DNA from: Kocuria sp.
GTDB taxonomy: Bacteria > Actinomycetota > Actinomycetes > Actinomycetales > Micrococcaceae
Assembly (NCBI RefSeq): GCF_030538595.1
Contig: NZ_JAUNTS010000009.1
Location: 23,761 to 87,760 of the forward strand
Length of the DNA stretch: 64,000 nucleotides
Reading direction: 5' to 3'
The notes under the pieces were generated by a model, which worked only from the letters and a program-made list of their open reading frames with translations, did not search any database and was not told the origin of the DNA. The translations under genes were made by a program, and so were the position numbers. How positions within the stretch are numbered: position 1 is the first letter of the stretch; every line of letters starts with the position of its first letter. Positions 1 through 8,149 of this stretch are shown in pieces.

Positions 1-10
1 TGTGTCACCT

Positions 11-35
11 CCGCCCCCCCGCGGGGGGTGTTTTA
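11..35. terminator. GC hairpin followed by TTTT
   Basis: A run of C residues is followed directly by a run of G residues and then TTTT, as in an intrinsic terminator for a gene lying to the left of the window. An overlapping smaller hairpin, GGGGGT-loop-ACCCCC, lies at the same place. The upstream gene is not visible, so the role is inferred. Confidence 0.35.
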
Positions 36-114
36 CCCCCGGAGGACTGCGCTCGGGGGCGGGAGAACTCACCGACCGGCGGCAGATGAACCACACAGGA
101 ACTCAAGGAGAGAC

Positions 115-882
115 ATGGATCAGTCCAATTCGAGTGCGATCGTGACCGGCGCTGCTTCTGGGCTCGGTGCTCAGGTGGCGGCAGCATTCGCTACGCAAGG
201 CATCAATGTGGTCGGGATCGACCTGGAGGCAGGGATTGCAAAGGCCTCTGAGGCGGGCTCGATACCGGATGGCGTTGAACTGGTCGCAGCAGATGTCACG
301 GATGGGACCGCCGTAGATGCGGCAGTCACCAAGGCTCAAGAGCTGGCCCCGCTGCGCACGGTGGTCAACTGCGCAGGAATCGCACCGTCGGCGCGCATTG
401 TCGGTCGCAAGGGCACGCATAATCTGGACTTGTTCCGCAAGGTTGTGGAGGTCAATTTGATCGGCACGTTCACGGTCATGACTCGTGCTGCGGCGGTCAT
501 GGCGCTGAATGATCCGCTGGAAGATGGGGTGCGCGGCGTCGTCGTCAATACGGCTTCTGTTGCTGCCTTTGAAGGGCAAGTGGGGCAGGCGGCGTATGCG
601 GCGTCCAAGGGGGGTGTGCACTCCATGACGATTGCTGCCGCGCGTGATCTGGCGGGAGTGGGGATCCGGGTCTGCACCATTGCCCCCGGGATTGTGGAGA
701 CGCCCATGATGGCTGGAATCACCCCGGAGTTCCGCGCGGAGCTGGAAGCCAACGTGCAATTGCCCAAGCGTCTGGCGCAACCGGCCGAGTACGCCCGGTT
801 GGTCCAGATGATTGTGGAGCACGATTACCTCAACGGGGAGACCATTCGCATGGACGGCGCTCTACGCATGCCGCCGCGCTGA
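115..882 (+). CDS. SDR-family 3-hydroxyacyl-CoA dehydrogenase-like protein
   Basis: Classical short-chain dehydrogenase of 255 residues. The NAD-binding motif TGAASGLG is at residues 11-18, NCAG at 85-88, the catalytic serine at about 148 (NTAS), and Tyr161-x3-Lys165 (YAASK). The fold and the long stretch after the active site resemble type II 3-hydroxyacyl-CoA dehydrogenases (HSD10-like), which oxidise 3-hydroxyacyl-CoA with NAD in fatty or branched-chain acid breakdown. I chose the ATG at 115 because AAGGAG precedes it at good spacing; the frame is open further upstream but has no better start. An acyl-CoA dehydrogenase follows 61 bases later, so the two probably form a beta-oxidation-type operon. 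The exact substrate is not decided by sequence. Confidence 0.85.
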   Translation: MDQSNSSAIVTGAASGLGAQVAAAFATQGINVVGIDLEAGIAKASEAGSIPDGVELVAADVTDGTAVDAAVTKAQELAPLRTVVNCAGIAPSARIVGRKGTHNLDLFRKVVEVNLIGTFTVMTRAAAVMALNDPLEDGVRGVVVNTASVAAFEGQVGQAAYAASKGGVHSMTIAAARDLAGVGIRVCTIAPGIVETPMMAGITPEFRAELEANVQLPKRLAQPAEYARLVQMIVEHDYLNGETIRMDGALRMPPR

Positions 883-943
883 GCCAACCCCCACACCAAC
901 AACGACGACGCAGCGAGTGAGTCCCGTGGACAAGGAGAACACT

Positions 944-2137
944 GTGGGTGCACCGCAGAACTACCGGCTGAATGAATACTTGGAGACAGATTTCCTCGGG
1001 GTGTTCACAGACGTTGACGAGGCCGACCGCGCTCACTGGGACCGGGCCAAGCAGTTTGCGGAGGAAACCATCCCGGTGATCGGGGAGTCGTGGCACAATG
1101 CCGAATACCCGCTGGACCTGGTCAAGCGCATGGGGGAGCTGCACCTGTTCACGGATGGTTTGGAGATTCCCGGTCTGGAGCCCATGTCTGCGTTGGCCGC
1201 AGGTCTGGTGACCATGGAGATCTCCCGTGCGGATGGCTCCATGGGTGCGGCAGCGGCGGTTCAGGGTGGTCTGGTGCTGCGCTCGCTGGCCTTCTTTGCC
1301 AGTGACGAGCAGAAGGAAAAGTGGCTGCTGCCTGTAGCCACCGCCGAGGTGCTGGGGTCATTTGCGCTGACCGAGCCGGATCACGGCTCCGACTCCGTGT
1401 CCTTGGAAACCACCGCCGCGCGTGAAGGTGACGAATGGGTGCTCAACGGGCACAAACGCTGGATCGGCAACGGCGCCTCCGGCGGGATCACGATCGTGTG
1501 GGCTCGGGATGTAGGTGACAACCAGGTCAAGGGGTTCATCGTGGAGCAGGACACCCCCGGGTACACGGGTGTGCCCATTGCGGGTAAGGGTGCAATCCGC
1601 GCAATCCATCAGGCGGACATCACCCTGGAAGATGTGCGCGTGCCGGCCTCACATCAGTTGCCTGGCGTGCAGTCCTTCAAGGACGTCTCCAAGGTACTGT
1701 CCGAAACTCGGTTGAGCGTGGGGTGGTCAGCCCTGGGGCACGGTCTTGCCATGTTTGAGGCCGCCTTGAACTACTCCAAACAGCGGGTTCAGTTCGGCAA
1801 ACCCCTGGCCACCAAACAGATGGTTCAGGAGCGGTTGGCGCAGATGCTCGAAGAGCTGACCAACATGCAACTGCAATGCGTCCAAGCCACGAGCCTGCAA
1901 GCCGCGGGAACTCTGCGGCCCCAACAGGCCTCCCTGGTCAAGTACCACAACACGCGAGCAGCCCGCCGAATTGCGAGCATCGCCCGTGACCTGCTGGGTG
2001 GCAACGGCATCCTTCTGGAGAACCACGTCATTCGGCATCTGCTGGATGTGGAGGCCATCCACACCTATGAAGGCACCGAATCCGTCCAAGCTCTGATCTT
2101 GGGCCGTGAGCTGACGGGGTACAGCGCCTTCGCCTGA
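944..2137 (+). CDS. acyl-CoA dehydrogenase (glutaryl-CoA dehydrogenase-like)
   Basis: FAD-dependent acyl-CoA dehydrogenase of 397 residues, the usual family length. It carries the FALTEPDHGSD segment of the flavin-binding middle domain, the RVQFGKPLA motif, and a C-terminal YEGTE whose glutamate (about residue 376) is in the position of the catalytic base. The EGTES...LILGRELTG tail is most like glutaryl-CoA and related short-chain dehydrogenases. The GTG at 944 is preferred because AAGGAG lies six bases before it; an upstream in-frame GTG at 926 is possible. It follows the SDR gene closely and would supply the enoyl-CoA forming step of the same pathway. Substrate specificity is inferred only. 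Confidence 0.85.
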   Translation: MGAPQNYRLNEYLETDFLGVFTDVDEADRAHWDRAKQFAEETIPVIGESWHNAEYPLDLVKRMGELHLFTDGLEIPGLEPMSALAAGLVTMEISRADGSMGAAAAVQGGLVLRSLAFFASDEQKEKWLLPVATAEVLGSFALTEPDHGSDSVSLETTAAREGDEWVLNGHKRWIGNGASGGITIVWARDVGDNQVKGFIVEQDTPGYTGVPIAGKGAIRAIHQADITLEDVRVPASHQLPGVQSFKDVSKVLSETRLSVGWSALGHGLAMFEAALNYSKQRVQFGKPLATKQMVQERLAQMLEELTNMQLQCVQATSLQAAGTLRPQQASLVKYHNTRAARRIASIARDLLGGNGILLENHVIRHLLDVEAIHTYEGTESVQALILGRELTGYSAFA

Positions 2138-2181
2138 GCGGGTGGAGCACCAATCACTGCAGTTCGGGATGGGGCCGCCAC

Positions 2182-2187
2182 TAGAAT
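2182..2187 (+). promoter_or_regulatory. -10 box of a leaderless pyrE promoter
   Basis: TAGAAT ends exactly seven bases before the ATG at 2195 and no Shine-Dalgarno sequence is present. A TANNNT box at this distance is the usual sign of a leaderless transcript in actinobacteria. No clear -35 box is visible. Confidence 0.5.
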
Positions 2188-2194
2188 GGTGCCC

Positions 2195-2776
2195 ATGACC
2201 ACCGAGCTGAACGCCCCGGACCTGGCCACCGCACGCGAGCGGTTGCGTGAACTGATCGTGGACCTGGCCGTGGTGCGCGGCAAAGTCACCCTGGCCTCCG
2301 GGATAGAGGCTGACTACTACGTGGACTTGCGCCGCGTGACCTTGCACCATGAAGCCTCCCGACTGGTCGGTCAGGTCATGCTGGGCATGCTGGATGAAGC
2401 GGGCGTTGATTGTGATGCCGCCGGTGGGTTGACCATGGGCGCCGACCCTGTGGGCAACGCCATCATGCGCACTGCTGGGGATCAGGGCCGGGCCATCGAC
2501 ACCTTTGTGGTCCGTAAAGCACAGAAGTCCTATGGCATGGGGCGACAGGTGGAAGGCCCTGCCGTGGAGGGGCGCAACGTCGTCGTGGTGGAGGACACCT
2601 CAACTACCGGGGGATCTGCGTTGACCGCCGTGGAGGCGCTGCAGAAGGCGGGCGCCAACGTGGTGGCTGTGGCCATCATTGTTGACCGCGCCACCGGAGC
2701 CAAGGAGCGGATCGAGGAAACCGCCGGGGTTCCCTGCCTGTACGCCTACGGCAAGGATGAACTCGGTCTTGACTGA
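2195..2776 (+). CDS. pyrE: orotate phosphoribosyltransferase
   Basis: Transfers the phosphoribosyl group of PRPP to orotate to form OMP in de novo pyrimidine synthesis; cytosolic. The 193-residue protein has the PRPP-binding loop VVVVEDTSTTGGSA (about residues 129-142) and the N-terminal GxxxxYYVDLR segment of the family. The ATG at 2195 is chosen over the one nine bases upstream because of the leaderless -10 box. It stands alone, without other pyr genes, between the acyl-CoA dehydrogenase and an Abi-like gene, and is probably transcribed from its own promoter. Confidence 0.93.
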   Translation: MTTELNAPDLATARERLRELIVDLAVVRGKVTLASGIEADYYVDLRRVTLHHEASRLVGQVMLGMLDEAGVDCDAAGGLTMGADPVGNAIMRTAGDQGRAIDTFVVRKAQKSYGMGRQVEGPAVEGRNVVVVEDTSTTGGSALTAVEALQKAGANVVAVAIIVDRATGAKERIEETAGVPCLYAYGKDELGLD

Positions 2777-2906
2777 GTCCTGGCTCTGATGTGTCCCGGC
2801 TGGGGCATAGCGGTGCCCCCGGGCGGATCGTCTAGCCGGAGCCGAGTCACCGATGAATCCACGGGGGCAATGCAGTCAATTATAGGGGAAGGAAACACCA
2901 GAAGCC

Positions 2907-3554
2907 ATGACCCTTTATGGGCCAGTGCGGGAGTCGATGACCCGGCTCCTCTCAGCGCCGCGCCTCGAAACCTACAAAACTGCCAGCTCGGGCAAACTGG
3001 ACCACGCCCTGGCTCTCTATAAGTGGAACACCGATATTTCGGGTGCATTCCTTGAAAGCCAGCACTACTTTGAAGTCGCGCTGCGCAACACAGTCGTGGA
3101 GGCTGTTCGTCGTCGTTGGTGCCCCCAGGTTGATGACCATTGGTATGACGAAAATTTGGTGCCCTGGGATGGGCGCTCGCGTCAAGAAATACAACGGGCC
3201 AAATCACGCCTTGCTGTCAAGGGGAAGAGCGAGACAGATGGCCAGATGACCGCCGAGGTCATGTTCGGGTTCTGGGTGAGGCTCTTCGACACCGGCTACT
3301 CAAGCACGCTGTGGAAAGAAGCGCTCAAGTCGGCCATGGTTCCGAACACTCAGCGGAAAAAGTTTCATGCCTCCTTGGAACGTTTGCAACGCTTGAGAAA
3401 TCGTGCCGCCCACCATGAACCGCTCATCCACCTTGATTGTCGAGCGGAATACGAGGCGCTTCTCAGCGCCTCCTTACGTGTCCATGCCGACCTTGGCTGG
3501 TGGATTGATGCCCAGAGCCGTGTGCCTGAGCTCTTGGGGAAAAGGCTGGCATGA
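2907..3554 (+). CDS. Abi-family HEPN-like protein
   Basis: A 215-residue cytosolic protein that resembles the Abi_2/AbiD-F type of abortive-infection proteins. Near the C-terminus it has Arg164-Asn165-x3-His169 (RNRAAHH), the R-x4-6-H signature of HEPN domains, many of which are RNases. Upstream segments (SQHYFEVALRNTVVEAV and FGFWVRLF) fit the helical Abi fold. It stands alone with no obvious antitoxin partner and overlaps the following methyltransferase gene by four bases (ATGA), which implies cotranslation. A role in phage defence or as an RNA-cleaving stress factor is inference from the family. The ATG at 2907 follows AGGGGAAGGA at slightly long spacing; an ATG at 2937 is an alternative start. 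Confidence 0.7.
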   Translation: MTLYGPVRESMTRLLSAPRLETYKTASSGKLDHALALYKWNTDISGAFLESQHYFEVALRNTVVEAVRRRWCPQVDDHWYDENLVPWDGRSRQEIQRAKSRLAVKGKSETDGQMTAEVMFGFWVRLFDTGYSSTLWKEALKSAMVPNTQRKKFHASLERLQRLRNRAAHHEPLIHLDCRAEYEALLSASLRVHADLGWWIDAQSRVPELLGKRLA

Positions 3555-4201
3555 GCGATCTGACTGAATCGGAGTTTTCGGGGTCACGCCCTGAGATAGG
3601 CGTGGGGCCGTGGGAAGGTCCTTGGCCCGACGGCGAGCACTGGGACCCCGACCTGCTGCGCGACGGCGATCGCCGCAATGTGGAGGATGAATTCCGGTAC
3701 TGGCGGATGGATGCCATCGTGGCTGAGCTGGACACCCGGCGTCATGGTTTCCACGTGGCCATTGAGAACTGGGAGCACGATTTCAACATCGGCTCCGTGG
3801 TGCGCACCGCCAATGCGTTCAATGCCGGGGGTGTGCACGTGATCGGGCGCAGGCGGTGGAACCGACGCGGCGCCATGGTCACGGATCGTTATTTGAGCGT
3901 GCACCATCATGCAACTGTGGCCGAATTTCTGACCTGGGCTCGGGCCGCTGGACTGTCTGTGCTGGCCATCGACAATGTGGAGGGCTCTGTGGCCATGGAG
4001 ACCTACCAGCTGCCGGAAAAGTGCGTTCTGGTTTTCGGCCAGGAGGGACCGGGGCTCTCCTCCGATGTCACGGATGGTGCTGATGCGCTCCTGGAGATCA
4101 GCCAGTTCGGTTCCACGCGGTCCATCAACGCCGGTGCCGCGGCTGCTGTGGCCATGCACGCCTGGATCCGGAGGCATGTGTTCGGTCAGTCCCCGCGCTG
4201 A
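3551..4201 (+). CDS. TrmH/SpoU-family RNA 2'-O-methyltransferase
   Basis: SPOUT methyltransferase of 216 residues that would methylate a ribose of tRNA or rRNA using S-adenosylmethionine. All three family motifs are visible: NIGSVVRTANAF (motif 1), VLVFGQEGPGLS (motif 2) and SINAGAAAAVAM (motif 3), which form the trefoil knot. About 60 residues precede motif 1. The start codon overlaps the stop of the Abi-like gene, so the pair is translationally coupled. A perfect palindromic repeat begins two bases after the stop codon. The target RNA cannot be told from sequence. Confidence 0.88.
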   Translation: MSDLTESEFSGSRPEIGVGPWEGPWPDGEHWDPDLLRDGDRRNVEDEFRYWRMDAIVAELDTRRHGFHVAIENWEHDFNIGSVVRTANAFNAGGVHVIGRRRWNRRGAMVTDRYLSVHHHATVAEFLTWARAAGLSVLAIDNVEGSVAMETYQLPEKCVLVFGQEGPGLSSDVTDGADALLEISQFGSTRSINAGAAAAVAMHAWIRRHVFGQSPR

Positions 4202-4202
4202 C

Positions 4203-4262
4203 ATCACCGGTTGTTGTTGAGAACACCGGCTACAAACGGTGTTCTCAACAACAACCGGTGAT
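4203..4262. repeat. palindromic repeat family A, copy 1
   Basis: Perfect inverted repeat with 26-base arms and an 8-base loop. Each arm contains the family core CACCGGTTGTTGTTGAGA. It lies immediately after the methyltransferase stop codon. Six further copies occur in this window, all between genes. It may act as a terminator or be a dispersed repetitive element; no T-tract follows. Confidence 0.9.
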
Positions 4263-4642
4263 CTCACGACCTACGGCACGGACTGAGTCACGACGACGTT
4301 CGCCGCGCACCCAAGTTGGGACCGTGTGGGCTATTTCCGCGTCATGTTTCACGTAATTGCCAAGGCAGGGTAACGGCACAGTTGAGTGAGCTTCCTCACG
4401 GGTGCGGCATGAACCAGCCATTGACCAGGAGCAACACTGATTCAACTTTCTATCCAGAGTGCTTTGACCTGAATCACAGCACCCACATAGTGCAATCGTG
4501 AACGCAGCGATCCACACTGAAACCATCAAGTTCGGGCGTATCCAGGCGCGCAGTTCTCTACTGCAGCCGAGTTTGAATCCGACGGGGGTCGGGTTGGGAA
4601 CTTTTGTGGGGCGCCCCGGAGCATTCATTGGGGAGATGAGTT
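4263..4642. other. non-coding stretch before the pelG-like gene
   Basis: About 380 bases with no convincing gene. TTGACC occurs at about 4418 and again at about 4466, but neither is followed by a good -10 box, so I name no promoter. It probably contains the promoter of the exopolysaccharide operon. Base composition is lower in GC than the flanking genes. Confidence 0.4.
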
Positions 4643-6085
4643 ATGGGCTCTTTTGCCGCCGTCCTACGGGACACCTACAGTCGCCGTCGAGCGTTGATCA
4701 TTGCTGCGGCACTGGTTGCCACCCTTGCCGTACCCGCTCTGGTGGGAGTTGTCCCATCCACGGAGCGGGGCTTGCTGATTGTGACCGGTGCGGTGATCGG
4801 TGTGATCACTGTGCTGCTGATGCCGAACAAGCGACTCAACGCTGCGGTGACGGGTCGCAGCGATACCCGGGGAACCCTGGGGCAGGGTATTGCTCTGGCT
4901 CTCTACCTCTCCCCGCTGGTGCTGCTGAACCTGGTGTTCCCACTGGTCACACCGGCGATCAACAGCCAGGAAGTGGGGGGTGTGACCCTCACTTACATTG
5001 TGCTGGCAAGCTCCATCACCACACCTTGGCTGGCGCAGGCTGCCTGTATGCCGGCTTATCGTGGCTTGGCGCAGCTGATGGGGGACAAGAACATGTCCCA
5101 GATCGTCCCCCGCTTTGTCCAGGGTTGGATTCCCATGCTGGTCCAGGCGCTCCCGCTGGTGGTGGTGTTTGCCGTGCCGCTGTGGCTGGTGAGCGGATGG
5201 TCCATGCAGGCCATGGGCCTCTACGCCCTGCTGTGCGTGCTGCACCTGGTGTTTGTCCAGTCCTTGGTGATCGCCAACATCGGCGAGCGCCGCGGTCACT
5301 GGGCGGTCGCTTGGATTGCCTACGCTGCCGCCTTGGCTGTGGCTCCCACGTGGGTGTGGTTGCCCCCGGTTGCCGCCACGCTGACCCAGTTGTTCTTCAT
5401 CCGCGGGCACCTGCGCAACGCCACCGCGCTGGTCCGGCTGCCGCACGGCGACGTCGCAAAAGACCTGTTGCGTGGCCTGCTCCTGGGCTCCGTGCTGTGG
5501 GGTGACAAGTTCATTCTCTTCCTGGTCACTGACGGGCAGTTCCAGGTGATCGTGGTTTTCATGGCCATGCTTCCCGCGGTGCTGGCGTACAACTTCTACT
5601 TTGTGAACCTGGCCCCGGCCGTGGACAACAACATTCGCGGATTGCACACCGCCATCCAGGGTGAACCCATCAAGGACTTGGTCAACACCTCAGCCGAGCT
5701 GTCCCGGGTGATTGACCGTTCTGTACTGCGCACCGGTGCCTTGGGCATGTTGCTGACCTTGGCCTGCTCCTTGGTTCTGGAGGTCCTGGTTCCCGAACAG
5801 GCCGGTTTGGCTGTGGGGATCGCCTTGGCTTCCTGGGCTTTCATGATGCTGACCATGCTCAGTTACGAACTCGATTACATCGGCGAGCGTCACCTGTCCC
5901 AGTGGTTGGCTGCCGCACACCTGATCATCATGATTGCAGCGTTTGCACTGGTGCCCAGCGTGGGGGCTTACCTGGTGATCGTGGTGGGGGACATCCTCCT
6001 GGTGGCCGTGGCCTGGTGGCTCTACAAGCGCGCCTGGTCGCAGCCCGAATACACCCTCTTCTGGCGGCACGCCGTCACGTGGTGA
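4643..6085 (+). CDS. pelG: PelG-like polysaccharide export membrane protein
   Basis: A 480-residue integral membrane protein with about a dozen hydrophobic segments over its whole length, in the range of PelG, the MOP/MATE-related transporter of Pel exopolysaccharide systems. It starts with SFAAVLRDTYSRRRALIIAA, a short cytoplasmic N-terminus before the first membrane span. The PelG call rests on topology and on the directly downstream PelF-type glycosyltransferase; I see no single diagnostic motif. The ATG at 4643 follows GGGAG at seven-base spacing. In Pel systems PelG works with PelF at the inner membrane to make and move an N-acetylgalactosamine-rich chain; a substrate here is inferred only. 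Confidence 0.7.
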   Translation: MGSFAAVLRDTYSRRRALIIAAALVATLAVPALVGVVPSTERGLLIVTGAVIGVITVLLMPNKRLNAAVTGRSDTRGTLGQGIALALYLSPLVLLNLVFPLVTPAINSQEVGGVTLTYIVLASSITTPWLAQAACMPAYRGLAQLMGDKNMSQIVPRFVQGWIPMLVQALPLVVVFAVPLWLVSGWSMQAMGLYALLCVLHLVFVQSLVIANIGERRGHWAVAWIAYAAALAVAPTWVWLPPVAATLTQLFFIRGHLRNATALVRLPHGDVAKDLLRGLLLGSVLWGDKFILFLVTDGQFQVIVVFMAMLPAVLAYNFYFVNLAPAVDNNIRGLHTAIQGEPIKDLVNTSAELSRVIDRSVLRTGALGMLLTLACSLVLEVLVPEQAGLAVGIALASWAFMMLTMLSYELDYIGERHLSQWLAAAHLIIMIAAFALVPSVGAYLVIVVGDILLVAVAWWLYKRAWSQPEYTLFWRHAVTW

Positions 6086-6226
6086 GCCCGCGGGCGTCGT
6101 CGCTGTTGGGAGAACAAAGCCGCAGCTGACGACGCCGCTCACCGCCTCCCAGCCCATCCCCTCTTTGTCTGGGGTGCAGTGGGCCTGCGTTGAATCATCT
6201 TCACAGCCTGAAACGGATTACATGCC

Positions 6227-8149
6227 ATGACCTTCTTCAACAAGTTCACTCAGCAGTTCAAGAAGCCCACTTCCACCGCCGTGGAATTGAACCCGGCCCA
6301 GATTGCTCACAACGGTGAGTATCCGGAGGTGGATGTTGCCATCGTGATGGAGTCCACCTATCCGTACCTCAAAGGCGGGGTTTCCGCGGTGGTGCACGAC
6401 ATTGTGGTGGAGAACCCGGACGTGGAGTTCGGCATCATCCACATTGCGTGGGATTCCAAGGCTCCGCATGAGGACCTGTACGGAATGCCTGCCAACGTCA
6501 AGTGGGTGCGCATGGTGTATCTGTCCATGGAGGAGCACCGTCACGACTTCAGTTCGGCGCGGGTGGCTGATCTGAACATGACCTCACGGGAGCGCCGCGA
6601 ACTGACCGACCGTCTGTTCGGTGCGCTCAAAGTCCTGGCCACCACAGATCCGGACAAGCGCGAGGTGGATGCGCTGTGGGAACTGTTGGATGAGGGTGTG
6701 TTGGAGTCCACCCGTCGTTACCCGCTGTGGGCACTGCTGGGCTCGCGCGAGTTCATGATGGGTGTGGGGCGTCACCTGCCTGAGCTGGGGCTCTCCCTCT
6801 CCGAAGCCTTCTGGACGCTGCGCAACTTCTTCTCCCTGGCGCATGCCGTGCTGGGCGAAACCATGCCGCGGGCCAAGGTGTACCACGCACACACCACGGG
6901 CTACGCCTCACTGATGTCAGCCGCCGCCGCCCGTGAACATGACACGTCCTTCCTGCTGACCGAGCACAACCTGTACGTGCGTGACACGGTGAACACGTTG
7001 CTGGGGCGCAACATGGCGCTGCCCCTGACCTCGGATGATTACCGGACCTTTGACGTCACCGCCGAACAGCGTGCATGGATGGCATGGTGGACGGAAATGG
7101 GGCACTTCTGCTACCCGTCTGCCCAGGTCATCACGTACCTGTACCCCTCCGCCATTGCGGAAGCATCCCTGCTGGGTACCGATGTCAACAAGTCCGTGGT
7201 GGTACCCAACGGCATGGTGATTGAGGAGTTCGACCGCCCATACCGTGCGCGCTCCCAGGCCATGGAGTCCATCTTTGCCAACTCTCATGAGCACCGGTGG
7301 AGCTTGGTCTACATTGCCCGTTTGGTGCCCATCAAGGGCCTGCTGGATCTTCTGGAGTCCATGGCCATGCTCCGTGACATGGGCTACCCCAACGTCCACC
7401 TCAACGTGCTGGGCCCCACCGAGCATGATCCCGCCTATCACCAGGCCTGCGTGGACAAGATCGCTGAACTGGACCTGGCGGACATGGTGACCATCCACGG
7501 CACAGTCAACGTGCGCGAACACCTGCACGAATACGACCTCTTGGTCCTACCGTCCTACAACGAAGGCCAACCGATTGTGGTGCTGGAGGCCATGGCCGCC
7601 GGTATCCCCACGGTGGGGACGGACGTGGGCGGCATGAAGCAGCTGATCCACGATGATCTGACCACCGCGGATGGTCGCGTGTATGAGGCTTGCGGAGAGC
7701 TGGTGGTGGCCGGGGACATCAAGATGATGGCGGAGGGAATCCACCGGGTGGTCTCCAACCCTGAGCTCTACAAGACGTACTCCGTGAACTCACGTGAGCG
7801 CGTGCAAAACTTCTTCCAGTTGCATGAGGTCATGGCCAACTACAACCAGCTCTACCGCATGCTCGGGGACACCGCTGGTGAGCGCAACGCCCGGTATGAC
7901 GGTGCCTCTGAAGTTGCTCACCGCCGGGTGGACCCCATCACGGAATCCCTCATGGTGATCTCCGCAGAACAGGTGGAATCCACGACGGCGACCGGCATGG
8001 AGCAGGCCCGCACGGCTGCCGCAGACATGCCGGAAGTAGAGCCGGTGCATGAAGGAGACCAGTGGATGGACCTGGAGGCCTACCTGGCTGCCCACCGCGT
8101 TGAGAGCTCCGAGGATTCGCGCACTGGTGGGGACCGGCGTCGTTCATGA
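6227..8149 (+). CDS. pelF: PelF-type family 4 glycosyltransferase
   Basis: GT-B glycosyltransferase of 640 residues. The N-terminal VDVAIVMESTYPYLKGGVS is typical of the DUF3492 domain of PelF, the cytosolic enzyme that polymerises Pel polysaccharide from UDP-sugar. The C-terminal half is a GT4 domain with the E-x7-E motif (EGQPIVVLE, about residues 445-453). About 100 further residues after the GT domain (from about 540) are charged and low in complexity; usual PelF proteins are nearer 500 residues, so this tail is an extension. The gene lies between the pelG-like gene and a putative glycoside hydrolase whose start overlaps its stop by four bases. The start codon has only a weak ribosome-binding site. 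Confidence 0.82.
   Translation: MTFFNKFTQQFKKPTSTAVELNPAQIAHNGEYPEVDVAIVMESTYPYLKGGVSAVVHDIVVENPDVEFGIIHIAWDSKAPHEDLYGMPANVKWVRMVYLSMEEHRHDFSSARVADLNMTSRERRELTDRLFGALKVLATTDPDKREVDALWELLDEGVLESTRRYPLWALLGSREFMMGVGRHLPELGLSLSEAFWTLRNFFSLAHAVLGETMPRAKVYHAHTTGYASLMSAAAAREHDTSFLLTEHNLYVRDTVNTLLGRNMALPLTSDDYRTFDVTAEQRAWMAWWTEMGHFCYPSAQVITYLYPSAIAEASLLGTDVNKSVVVPNGMVIEEFDRPYRARSQAMESIFANSHEHRWSLVYIARLVPIKGLLDLLESMAMLRDMGYPNVHLNVLGPTEHDPAYHQACVDKIAELDLADMVTIHGTVNVREHLHEYDLLVLPSYNEGQPIVVLEAMAAGIPTVGTDVGGMKQLIHDDLTTADGRVYEACGELVVAGDIKMMAEGIHRVVSNPELYKTYSVNSRERVQNFFQLHEVMANYNQLYRMLGDTAGERNARYDGASEVAHRRVDPITESLMVISAEQVESTTATGMEQARTAAADMPEVEPVHEGDQWMDLEAYLAAHRVESSEDSRTGGDRRRS

Noticed and set aside
4498-5505. 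Plus-strand open frame of 335 codons overlapping the start of the pelG-like gene
   Set aside because: It overlaps the membrane protein frame on the same strand, is Cys/Gly/His-rich as a shadow frame would be, and has no domain.
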